NCBI GenBank assembly: GCA_030704615.1
Contig: CM060734.1
Location: forward strand, 45,028,042 to 45,092,041
Reading direction: 5' to 3'
Length of the DNA stretch: 64,000 bases
Origin: Takakia lepidozioides
Lineage: Eukaryota; Streptophyta; Takakiopsida; Takakiales; Takakiaceae
Each line of letters opens with the position of its first letter. Position 1 is the first letter of the stretch. Of the stretch, positions 11,296 to 21,150 are shown in pieces. A model generated the notes under the pieces. It worked only from the letters and a program-made list of their open reading frames with translations. It was not told the DNA's origin and ran no database searches. Both the position numbers and the translations under genes were made by a program.

Positions 11296-12110
11296 ATGCC
11301 TGTCACTACTCGGTCTGGCAAGGAGCCCCGGAATATGCTGGATGAGTTGCATGATGTGGATCTTACTGATGATGTGAAAGTTGATGGTGACGCTCTTCCT
11401 GATCCTATGTCTGAAACCTTGTCTCCTGAGGAGCCACTGCCAGGTGATGATACTAGGCCGACCCAAGGGGTCCCTCCAGTCTCTGGTAATGTGCCTAACC
11501 TGAACATTCAGGGCATTTGTGATGCTATGGCTACGTTGTCTAGTTGTCCAGCTCTTATGCAGCTCCTTTCGGATAAACAAGTAGGTTCGCCCTCAGTTAC
11601 CAAGCTCAAGGAGGTCCATCGTGCTCACAAACGGCCTTATCCTGACTATGAGGTAGGCCAAGACTTTGACAACTTCCTCAATTTTTTTTGAGATGAGTGT
11701 TAAATTCAAAGAGCTGCCAGCTTCTATGATTACTGATTCATTTCGTTTTTGTCTCAAAGGTAGGCTCGTGACCTCTTTGAAGCTAGTATCAAGGATCAGG
11801 GTGAGTTGCGATGGGGAGTGGCCAAGCATTTGGCACTTCAGTTATTTCGTGCAGACATGTCCATCAATTACACCATGCCCGATCGTCCTTATCAACCTGG
11901 TGAGAGTATCTGGAAATACTACACTGACTTGAAAACCATGGTGGTCAAGGCCATTCCGGTACCTTCTGAACACACTGCCATCCTTAAAACCTACTTCATT
12001 ACCGTATTGCCTGCCTCTGATCAAGTCTACCTACATGGTGGAGTGTGTCATCCTCAAGGTGAAGGCGGCAGACTCCTCCCTGCTCAAGAATGCCATGGCG
12101 GACCTCAACT
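11296..12110 (+). pseudogene. gag: gag (capsid part) of the gypsy element, frameshifted
   Basis: Starts at the ATG at 11296 (MPVTTRSGKE), 30 bp after the accessory ORF. The frame stops at 11691 beside a run of eight T, continues in another frame from about 11690 (FEMSVKFKELPASMI), then shifts again near 11775 to WGVAKHLALQLF and the following YYTDLKTMV block. The helix-rich composition and the position directly before nucleocapsid and pol identify it as Gag capsid. The zinc-knuckle part that should follow is not here; it is on the opposite strand at 13525-13854. Confidence 0.75.
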
Positions 12111-12140
12111 CGTAAGATTCTCATACCCTCCCAAGCACAT

Positions 12141-12164
12141 CCGAAATGCGGTGCCGCATTTCGG
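12141..12164. repeat. Perfect 11-bp palindrome with 2-bp loop
   Basis: CCGAAATGCGG, TG, CCGCATTTCGG: 24 bp able to fold into a perfect stem. It lies where gag homology fades and about 140 bp before the foreign RT fragment. Confidence 0.8.
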
Positions 12165-12283
12165 TTTCCAATCAGTTTTGTTTCCGTGCTTCAGTGGAGT
12201 GAACCGGAGAGTGTGCCTTGCAGGGTCACTGAAAATGCTTATGTGCATACGCACATGGCACATATGTTGTACAGGGTGAGGAA

Positions 12284-12569
12284 CTTTGCCAAGGATCGAC
12301 GACCTTTTCGATCGGTTGGCAGGAGCGAAGTATTTCAGCCGGATCGATTTGCGCTCTAGCTATCATCAAATTCGAGTGGCGGAAGGAGATGAGGAGAAGA
12401 CCGCGTGCAGGACAAGGTATGGTTCATATGAGTTCTTGGTGATGCCTTTTGGACTCACCAACACTCCCGCGACCTTTAGCACGCTGATGAACAGCCTTTT
12501 CCAGGAGTGGTTGGATGACTTTGTGATCGTGTATTCGAAAACAAAGGAGGAGCACCTGGAGCACCTCAC
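12284..12569 (+). mobile_element. Foreign chromovirus RT fragment inside the gypsy element
   Basis: Nearly identical (about 97% by eye) to 57994-58299 of the chromovirus in this window, covering RT residues from [10 protein letters not shown] to [10 protein letters not shown]. One 21-bp in-frame deletion between two GTGTA repeats removes the IDDILVY block with the catalytic aspartates. It sits between gag and the inverted nucleocapsid-protease segment. Confidence 0.9.
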
Positions 12570-12582
12570 AATGAGAGACATA

Positions 12583-13854
12583 TGGTAGAGATGATGGATG
12601 AATGCATGCGGTTTAAGAATGCTAAACTAGACAAAGGCTGTCTATCTGTTGTTCATTCTGCTGATAAACATACTTCCGACTGTTCTCATGGGGTTGCCAT
12701 GGTTAAGGGTGGCTCTACAGAGGCCTCTCCTACATTCAAGATAATGACCTTGTGGACAAAGAAAGGTGAGGCCAAGAGAAACAATCTTTTGGAGGAGGAA
12801 GGTATGACAAAGTCAGCGGGATTGCGAAGAAGAGTGGTGTTACCTGGGATTGGAATGGGAGGGCCACTCTTCTTACCAAGCAAAGGTGGCTACCATTGAT
12901 ACAGGGTGAAGGGAGCCGTCTTGGCAAAGTTAAAGTAGCGTGTCAAGTTGTATTGCTCACCTGCATGCGGCTTTGTTTCAACAACAATGGTGCGCATGTG
13001 GGAGAGATGTGCAGTGGCACAACCAGCAGGCAAGGAGACAGAGTTGAGCTGCACCTTGTGGGGGGAGGAGCTGCCACTGGCAAGCCACATGATGTTTTCA
13101 ACCACATCAATCTTTGCCCCTGCAGCACACATCCAATCCAAGCCTAACAGCAACTGCTCACCAATGGTGATGATACAAGTCAGTGTGACCGACTTGCAAC
13201 TGACCTTAATGGGGATGGTGACCAAACCTAGGGGTTCATAACGTATGCCATCTGCAATGGTCCTGCAGACCCTTGGCTGGAGTGAGTTTGAGACCAAGTA
13301 GTCGAACCACGGACAATGGAACAGTAGACATGGTACAGCCTGTGTCAACAACACATGAAAACGAGAGGTGTCATATGTGACATTGAGTCATGAGAGGGTG
13401 CACTCTCTCCTTCTTAAGCTTTCTATTGGCTTCACAATGCATCAATTTGAATTATTGGACAACATTACAGAAACAATGGAGTCATCCTTCGCAGGATGTG
13501 TGGGATACTGACCGCTTGGCCCCTTCACAAGCGATCTGGTTCGTTTAAAGGCGGTTTGCCCCTCTGTTCGCGTTGAATGCGTTTGTGTTCTTCAATCATA
13601 CCAGGGACAAGAGCGGCATAGGTGCAGAAGCGGGTCCAGTGCTCAAGTGACCCACAAATGAAACAAGCCACACATTTACCTTGAACCTCATACCGTGGGC
13701 CAGTCTGAGTGTGGCCACAATGAGAGTCAGTAGGAGGAGGCTTGGCAGGTGCGGCCCTCCAGGATCCTTCTGCCCTTACAGCCTGAAGCTGAGTATGCAG
13801 CTCTTGTTGTAGGTTTTTAACTTCTGGTGGAAACGTTTGATGTTTTCCAAACAT
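12583..13854 (-). pseudogene. Inverted nucleocapsid-protease segment of the gypsy element
   Basis: Read on the minus strand, 13854-13525 encodes a CCHC zinc knuckle (CFICGSLEHWTRFC) as in retroviral nucleocapsid, and 13354-12890 encodes an aspartic-protease-like region with the flap-end block LLLGLDWMCAAGAKIDV. On the minus strand the order is nucleocapsid then protease, which would fit exactly between gag (ending about 12110) and RT (starting about 13837) if the segment were turned round. The DTG active-site triad is not visible in an open frame. The simplest reading is an in-place inversion of about 1.27 kb. Confidence 0.8.
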
Positions 13855-15117
13855 TGTTTGATTGCATCTGGGGTGCTGGATTGGGGCTTTCGAGGGGAGC
13901 TCAGACCTCTTGTTGCCAACCCAAAACGCTTACCTATCACCATCCGCAAGGGTCAGGTCCTCGCTCGACTCAATGCCACCCCATTGACAGATTTAGGAGA
14001 GGTGCAACATGCTTTAAGTTTTGCTAACATTGGCCTGTCTGATGATCCTGTAGATCAATTGCATCTCTTAGCACAATCTGTCGTTGCACCCCAGGTCAGT
14101 CCCCTCACTCCTGCGCAATCTGCTCATCTTGATCAAGTCCTAACTGATATCAAAATAGGCTCTGGTCTCACTGAAAATGAGAGGTCTTGTTTATATCGTA
14201 TTATTCGTGACAATCTTGATGTTTTCAATGCTGGTTCTCATGATTTGGGACGTACCGAGGTTCTTCATCATGACATTATCACTGAAGGTAGCCCTGTCAA
14301 ACAGTATGCTTATAGAGAGAGCGTCAAAGAACGCAAAATTATGCAAATCAAACTGACCAAGATGCTGGATGCAGGAGTTATTAAACCCTCTATTTCCCCC
14401 TGGGCTAGCCCCATCGTGTTGGTTGCCAAAAAAGATGGTACCACCCGTTTCTGTGTTGATTTCCGACGTCTCAATGTCCTAACCAAAAAAGATGTATATC
14501 ATTTACCTCGCATTAATGATACTTTGGATCAACTCAATGGTGCCACTCTCTTCTCTTCCTTGGATCTTGCTGCGGGTTTTCCACTCACAGAGTCAGCCAA
14601 GGAGAAAACTGCGTTTACCTATAAGATGGGCCTCTTTCAGTTTGAAACCATGTCCTTTGGATTATGTAATGCCACTGCCACCTTTCAACATCTCATGGAT
14701 GTTGTTCTAGGGAACTTGCGCTGGGAATATGCATTGGTATATGTTGATGACATCAACGTTTACTCAGCTGACTTTGATTCTCACATGCTGGATCTGAAGC
14801 ACGTTTTGTGCAGACTTAGAGGAGCAGGTCTCAAAGTGAAAGCCAAGAAATGTGACATGTGCATGACGGAGCTTCATTTTCTTTGCCACCTTCTCTCAGC
14901 CCAAGGCATTAGCCCTGACCCTGCCAAAATTCAGGCTGTCTGGGAATATCCTACTCCACGTGACAAAAAATGTGTCCGTGCTTTTCTTGGATTAGTCTCT
15001 TACTATCGTCGTTTCATTAAACACTTTGCTCACATTGCCGTTGCGCTTAATCGGTTGTTATGCAAAGATGTTCGCTTTCTTTGGGGCAAGTCCCGCCTAT
15101 GCTTCCAGGCGGCTTGA
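13837..15117 (+). pseudogene. pol: Reverse transcriptase of the gypsy element
   Basis: Open frame of 426 codons. It begins with the post-protease linker (LPITIRKGQVLARL), then RT: GVIKPSISPWASPIVLVAKK, RFCVDFRRLN, LPRINDTLDQL, SSLDLAAGF, AFTYKMGLFQFETMSFGLCN and the catalytic YVDD near 14740, then the thumb/connection region GLVSYYRRFIKHFAHI. RT itself looks complete. The frame ends at 15117, where the start of RNase H should follow. Confidence 0.88.
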
Positions 15118-15553
15118 CAAACATGAAAAGAACTATAGTATCACTGACAAAGAAGGCATTGCAGTCATTTTTGGGGTAAAACGTTTCCGGCAGTATCTCC
15201 ATGGCTGCCCCTTTGTTATTCAGATTGATCATCTTCCATTGAAGGCTCTCAAAACCCCACGAGCACTCTCGGGACGCTTGGCTCGGTGGTCACTTACTCT
15301 TCAAATGTTTGAGTACGACATTGAGTATAAGAAGGGCAAAGCCAACAACAATGCTGACGCTCTCACACGCACGGAGACTAAGTCCTCTGACATTACCTTA
15401 GATGACCTTGCACACTGCTTACCATCTGGTGCTTCACCCTTGCTTTCTTCCTCTCCTGACGGGTCCGATTTACTTGCTTTGTTTGTCACTGTTCCTTTTC
15501 TTCCACCTGATCTCATGTCTGAATGGGATTTGCTCTCCTTTTCTGCTGGTTGA
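15085..15553 (+). pseudogene. pol: RNase H domain of the gypsy element, start deleted
   Basis: ASRRLDKHEKNYSITDKEGI (the conserved E motif), VIQIDHLPLKAL (the second D) and ARWSLTLQMFEYDIEYKKG are typical Ty3/gypsy RNase H. The first catalytic motif (TDAS..G..L) is missing: the sequence goes from the RT connection (FLWGKS) straight to ASPAYASRRL in another frame, so roughly 100-150 bp are lost. Confidence 0.82.
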
Positions 15554-15818
15554 AGTTGGTTTAGAGTGCTTTACTGTCACTGCGGTCATATTCTAGGTAT
15601 GATATCACTCTCTCTTCTCTGATTGAACTGTCCATTTCTCCTTCTAGTTCTGGTTTTGGGCACTGAATCCTCTCCATAGGGAAATCTGCTTCTGTGCTTC
15701 ATTGTCCTTGGTTGCATCTTCATGAAGTCTCCCTTGTCATTTAGTTGAGCTGAAAGCCTTCCTCGGAGATCACTGAGGTGGACACTCCGATAGGCTCACA
15801 TTAACCCAAGGGCTGGCT

Positions 15819-17180
15819 ATGGCAGCTGCAACCATGGAGGACCTACTTCACCAAGCCCTCCTCCAGAAGTGTAAGACCAACACTCATCTGTTGGGCCTCT
15901 CTTCCCGTCTCCTCAGGCAAGTCAACTATCATCTCCCCTCTCATCGGGAGCATGAAGGTAAGTTGCTTAAGGTAGTTCATGTTCATGGGCAAGAGACTGC
16001 CGTGGAGGTCCCTACTAGGAGCTCTATGCATGCGTTGCTTGAGCTTTACCATTGCTCACTATATGTTGGTCATCTAGGCATTGACAAAACTGTCAAGCGA
16101 CTCCAGGAAAAGTACCATTGGAAGGGGTTAACTAAGGATGTGGCATATTTCATTTCTAAGTGTGTTCCGTGTAAGTCTAAATCACTGCTACCTAGGACCA
16201 TAGCTCCTCTTAAATTACAACCAATTCCGGTGACTGAGATGTTTGCTCGAGTTGGTCTTGATCTTGTTGGACCCCTCAGAACTACGACTAAGGGCAATAG
16301 CTACATTGGTGTGGCTAGTGATTACTTGTCTAAGTGGGTTGAGATCCGACCGTTGGTTGCTAAGGATAGTGATGAGGTGGTTCAATTATCCTTTGATGAA
16401 ATCCTGCTACGCCATGGTTGTCCCATTGAAATTTTAACTGATCAGGGTACAGAATTTTGTAATCAGCTAATGGAGGTTGTGTGCTTTAATTGAGATGTCA
16501 AGCATCGCTTGACTGCTCCTTACAACCCCCAGTGCAACGGGCTTACAGAGAGGTTCAACAAAACCATGTGCCAATTGTTAGAAAAGAACGGGGCTCTCAC
16601 TGAAGAATGGGATGTTACTCTACCCATTCTCATATTTGCCTACAAGACCTCGGTACATGCCAGCACTCGCTTTTCCCCTTTTGAATTATTGTATGGCCGC
16701 AAGGCTCGCACCCCTCTTCATGTCCCTGTGCTTCAAACTCAGGTTGAGGAGTCCATCATATGGGAAGACTTTCTTACTCACCTCATTTCTCATCGTTTAC
16801 GTTTATTAGATACTGCTAAACACAATATTCAGGTTTCTCAAGTTGCTCAGGCTAGAAATTATAACCGTAGGGTTGTTTACTCTGAAATTTTTTCTCTAGG
16901 CCAAACTATTTGTGTTCGATTGCAGCCTGGCAAGCAGGTCACCAAATCCAAGATGTGGATTGATGGGCCTTATCTGATTCATGCGATTCTGCCTGGTCGA
17001 CAGTACCGTCTTCTTCCTCAGCATCCTTCTACGGCAGAGATTGCAGGGACAGTTCATGTTTCTCAACTGGTCCCTTCTAAGCTGCAGTTTGATTTGACCT
17101 GCCTCAATGTGGAGAATCGGCATGTGGTTTTAACTCTGAAAAAGCGTGCTCGGCTTGATTCTGATTCAATTGCTACCTAG
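15819..17180 (+). pseudogene. pol: Integrase of the gypsy element, one in-frame stop
   Basis: Zinc-binding HHCC motif (HCSLYVGHLGIDK then CVPCKSKS), then the catalytic core with the first D in VGLDLVGPLR, the second D in ILTDQGTEFCNQ, and the E within LTERFNKTMCQLLE. A TGA at 16491-16493 interrupts the frame just after the second D; downstream (16509-17180) the same frame continues with TAPYNPQCNGLTERF. The C-terminal SH3-like region includes KMWIDGPYLI and HVSQLVPSK. No chromodomain follows. Confidence 0.88.
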
Positions 17181-17458
17181 ACTTCCTCATGACACTGTCT
17201 TTTATTCAGCTGCTCCCTACATAGGATCTCTCTCCGTTTTCTTTGTAGTTCTCCAGGTTGCACACCTCACAAGATAGGGTTTTTCCACAACAAGGTTTTG
17301 TCCTTCGCTCAAATTGCAGAGCAAGGTTTTCCTTGTTGCGATTTTTTTCATCCTATCTTGGTGTGACCTTGAGTAACATTGCTCCCTGTCTTGAGCAGAG
17401 TGTTTTTTTAGCTAGCTCACTGGAGCTCGCTTCTCTGTGTGCCAGGAGGCTTTACATA

Positions 17459-17879
17459 TGTAATGGCCAGATTCCTTCTACCTACCTTTTCGACATTTGG
17501 ATGAACAGATGTTGGATGATGACCGTTGAAAAAGGGCTTGGATGAAACTAGCTGGAAACAACCTATTTTTAAACTAAGTATTGTCTTATGTTAATAGCTA
17601 GTTTATCTCTAAAATAGAAGGAGGTGGCGTCCTATCTGGACAGACACCCGGATGGCATCCAAGTGACCAATCAGGGCTTGCCACTTGGTTAGATGAGATT
17701 GTGGCCTTTGTTTATAAAAGAGATCAACACGATGCTTAAGGCGGCGGTGTACGTTTGGTGTGTAAACCCTACTGTACCTGTGTGTGAGTTTTGGATGAAG
17801 AAGGTGTGGGCGAGGAACACATCCCCCTGATAGCTCAATACCCGTAGAGGAAGAGGAATAACGGGGTGGGCGAGAATCT
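17459..17879 (+). repeat. 3' LTR of the gypsy element
   Basis: Same start (TGTAATGGCCAG), same TATA box (17711-17720) and same end (GAGAATCT) as the 5' LTR, but with about 80 bp deleted near 17808. The 9-mer GGCTTTACA is found both just before it (17449-17457) and just after it (17880-17888). Confidence 0.87.
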
Positions 17880-17892
17880 GGCTTTACAATGC

Positions 17893-18678
17893 CAAATTGT
17901 TTAAGTTTGCGGACATTTGAGCTATGGCAAAAATATTTGTGTTCACGTGAGTTCAACTTTGGACACTTAGTGAACGGTTTTCATAAGATTTTGGATACTT
18001 TTATAAGCTTATAGGTAATGTAAGTAAGTTCCTCACTATATGGATTTGCTAAATTATAGTTTTTGGTATGGCCCGCTTTGGAAGGTCTAAATATGCTTGT
18101 TATGGCTTGTGGTGTCAACCACTGTTGTACTAGTATGTCCATTTGACATACCATATTGGTCCTAGTATGCCTAATGGACCTCTAAGGCCAAGATGGTAGA
18201 TCCACATTGGCGTGGGTAGGGTACCTGGCTGGTATGAGTATTGCCATGTGGGACATACTAGGATTCCAGGTAGGAGTAGGTCTGAAATTGAATTCACGTA
18301 ATGGGGTGGTATGTATTAGGGTATGTTTAAGCCCCACATGCATCAATGATACAACACTGACAAGTGGAAAAAAGACCAAAGATAAAGATAGGTTCGAGTA
18401 AATAAAATAAAAATGAACTTCTTAACTTCACCGCCACGGGGCGCCCTAACATCATAATGCCTACCCTCCCATCTTCAAATGCTGGCCCCTCAATACTGGT
18501 CTCAATCGCAACATCGCCGGTACGGTTTGTAGGTGATTAGATCTTTCTCCCTAAACCCTAGGTTCTAAAGACAACCGGGTATTTGCTCAATGACACCCCC
18601 CAATGGTTGATCCTTTGAGACCTTTACTCAGACCCGGGCACATACCCAAGTCAATGGGCACATACCAGAACAACATTG
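17893..18678. other. Intergenic DNA, no gene recognised
   Basis: AT-rich spacer between the gypsy element and the hAT element. I see no open frame over 70 codons and no repeat. Confidence 0.4.
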
Positions 18679-18686
18679 GTGTCAAC

Positions 18687-19485
18687 CAGTGTTGGGCGGT
18701 TAACCGGACTGACCCTGGTTAACCGGCGGGTCAGGTTCCGGTTATTAAGAACCTAACCGGAACCGGAACCAGTTGGGAGACCCGGAACCGAAACCGGCCC
18801 CAGATTTTGGCTTTGATGGAACCGGAACCGGCGGTTCCTAGTGGGTCAGTAACCGCCACTAACCAGAACCGGGAGCAGGGAGATGGGTAGGTTCCGGTTC
18901 GCGCAGTTATGTGTATGTCCCTAATGCCGACCCGCCAGGCAGCCGCCAGCCACATCAAGTCGGCCGTGCTGCTGCTGGTTGGGTATTTGTGCCTTGCCTG
19001 GGTGGTCCTGGGTTCAATCCTTGAACATGTGCCTTCAGCTGTCCATTGTCCATTGGCACCTTGATGGGCTGCGTGTTGAGCAGTAGGCTCTGTAAATTCC
19101 CTAGAAACTCTACCTTTATCTGTAGTTCATAATTTTTACCGGGCAGGGACTCCGGCCCGCCAGCCATTGCCACAGCAAATGTCTATTTTGTAGGAAAACA
19201 TACTAACATTTCTTTCACCAATAGGACATTAACTTTCCAGAGGAAAATTGGTTTTTAATTCCCTTTAATAATTTAATAATATAACCGAACCCTTAACCGG
19301 AACCGGCAACTTTTTCCAGCAAATAACCGGAACCGGAACCATCCTAATGTTCAAGAACCGGAACAGAACCGGAACCGCCTTTTTTTCATCCCTAATAACC
19401 GCCCCGGAACCGGAACCGTAATTTAAACCCTACCCTAGGACCGGAACCGGAGGTTCTTGAAAAAAGCAAGAACCGCCCAACACTG
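18687..19485. mobile_element. Non-autonomous hAT transposon with AACCGG subterminal repeats
   Basis: 799 bp bounded by inverted termini CAGTGTTGGGCGGTT and AACCGCCCAACACTG and flanked by a perfect 8-bp duplication GTGTCAAC (18679-18686 and 19486-19493). CAGTG termini and 8-bp duplications are diagnostic of the hAT superfamily. Both arms are dense in AACCGG/CCGGTT (roughly 18 copies by eye), like the subterminal transposase-binding hexamers known for Ac. The centre (about 18900-19260) has no transposase; a stretch at 19000-19025 looks like a tRNA B box, possibly an eroded SINE. Confidence 0.92.
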
Positions 19486-19493
19486 GTGTCAAC

Positions 19494-21150
19494 CCTCACA
19501 AAAACATATACAAAACATGGTTTCATATGAAATTTTTGGCATTTGAACTATATATTGAAAATTTGGGGTAGTCATTTTGAAAAATTCGAAAAGTCCCTCA
19601 ACATGCTTGGTCAAAGCAAAGAAAGATCTTTTCTAAACCCCAAAAAAGAGATGCTCCCTAGAATAACGCTATAATATCTCAAATTCAACTCTGAAAATTC
19701 CTAAAATTTGGGGAGATGGTGCAAGGGCCACGTAGGTATGTACATGTACAGTCATTTTTAGTGGATGAATGTTGGTAGGTGGGTAGCCTCATGTTACTTC
19801 TAAGGGATAGTAATTTTTAGGAGTGAAAAAATTGCATCTTCTGGGAAGTTAAGGGTTTAATAGAGTGCAAATCTATGAAATTTTATGTGGAGATAGCTAT
19901 GTATATATGAATATAATTCAATGATTCATTTTTACAGATCTAATCCTTTGCAAAGATATGGCCAAAGAGATGACTTCCGGTCATGAATCTGCAGTGATGT
20001 TGCTTGATACATTAGGGTCGAATTGGACAGATGCCCAAGGAGGCAAAATTATGGTGTCTCTTGACCCCGAAGGGCTACTACCTTCCTGTGGGAATTGGGA
20101 CACCTTTGTGACACTAATCCGTGGATTGAACTACAACCCCACTTCATTCACTGGGCATCTCCCCCATGCTTCAAAACAAGTCATCACAGCTCTTCCACAC
20201 ATGTATATAGAGAGTTGTCACAACTAACACTTTTACACACCACCAGCTTATTGCACTGCGTCCGGAGTGGTTCTGGGCTCAAACCTTGCTACCTAGTTGT
20301 GTGTGGTATTATATTCTCGCCCTTACCATGCACAGAGAAATTGCTGGCATGCTAGAACTTGGACAATGATATGAACTGCCATAGTGAAGAGTTTGATTCA
20401 CACAGGAGCAGCGACAAGACAATAAGGTAAAGCTCTCTTGGGTTATGATGCACAATAAGATGAAGTGCCAAAGAAATAGGGAGAGAAGAGACAAGGGTGA
20501 CACCAGAAAGCTGCAGGCAACTCAAGGATACAATATTTTAGCTGGGCATCGGACCAACAGTAGCCTCGACACGGTTCAGACTTCAGACCAGTGCCTGTCG
20601 GTAAACAACGGGAAATCCGCACGCGCTTAGATCACCTGAACACTCAGTGCCTTCGTGTTAGCGGAGATGAAGAAGGATACTTGCTCCAGTTGAAATGGGA
20701 ATTGCATCGAAGGCCGACGTCCAAACTGCGAGTTTGCCAATTTGCTCCTCCTCTCACTTCAACGCCTGATGTGGGCGCCCAGCTTGCGAGAGCCTTGTCA
20801 CAGAGTAGTCAGGTACTAAGTTTAGTACTTGTCTAGTTTCAAAGCTTGGAGCAAATCGATTCTGAATTAGACAAGTTTTGAGACATAGCAATTGCGACTC
20901 ATCTCTGCTTGTCATTCCACAGTCCCGATCCTCTCAATTCAGCAGCTGGCCAGTGCGGCCATCTACTAAGGAATTCAGTGAGGATAGTAATATATCTGGA
21001 CAGGAAAAGGCTCTTGGTTATGGTGGAGTGATCTCTCCTCTCTCGCTCTTCCCCTCCCACGTGGGTCTTTCATTTGTCTTAAGTCTGCCTTCTTCCTCAC
21101 TCTCTTGGTGGGGTTTAGCTGGCCACGTGAACTCAAGGAGTCCAGTCTAC
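19494..21150. other. Region upstream of the EDS1-family gene
   Basis: Contains short open frames (19958-20227, 20591-20836, both +) that I do not recognise and no repeats that I can see. The last few hundred bases should contain the promoter and 5' untranslated region of the EDS1-family gene. Confidence 0.4.

Larger units (their letters stand above)
9658..17879 (+). mobile_element. Ty3/gypsy LTR retrotransposon with accessory ORF, internally rearranged
   Basis: Element of about 8.2 kb: 5' LTR, tRNA-Ala-like primer site, accessory ORF, gag, [inverted nucleocapsid-protease], RT, RNase H, integrase, 3' LTR. The RT-RNase H-integrase order is that of Metaviridae (Ty3/gypsy). It is not autonomous: gag is frameshifted near 11690, nucleocapsid and protease lie on the minus strand at 12.6-13.85 kb, the RNase H start is deleted near 15085, and integrase has an in-frame stop at 16491-16493. 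No clear 5-bp target duplication is visible at the ends; a 4-bp ATGC (9654-9657, 17889-17892) is weak. The integrase zinc finger and C-terminal part are ordinary for the family. I see no chromodomain. Confidence 0.9.

Noticed and set aside
12582-12899. Plus-strand 105-codon frame in the middle of the gypsy element
   Set aside because: It matches no family I know and lies opposite the tail of the inverted nucleocapsid-protease segment, so I treat it as a shadow frame.
17880-17888. GGCTTTACA as the true end of the gypsy LTR, pairing with TGTAA at its start
   Set aside because: The 5' LTR and the older copy at 7131 both go straight from GAATCT to the primer site, so the LTR most likely ends at GAATCT.
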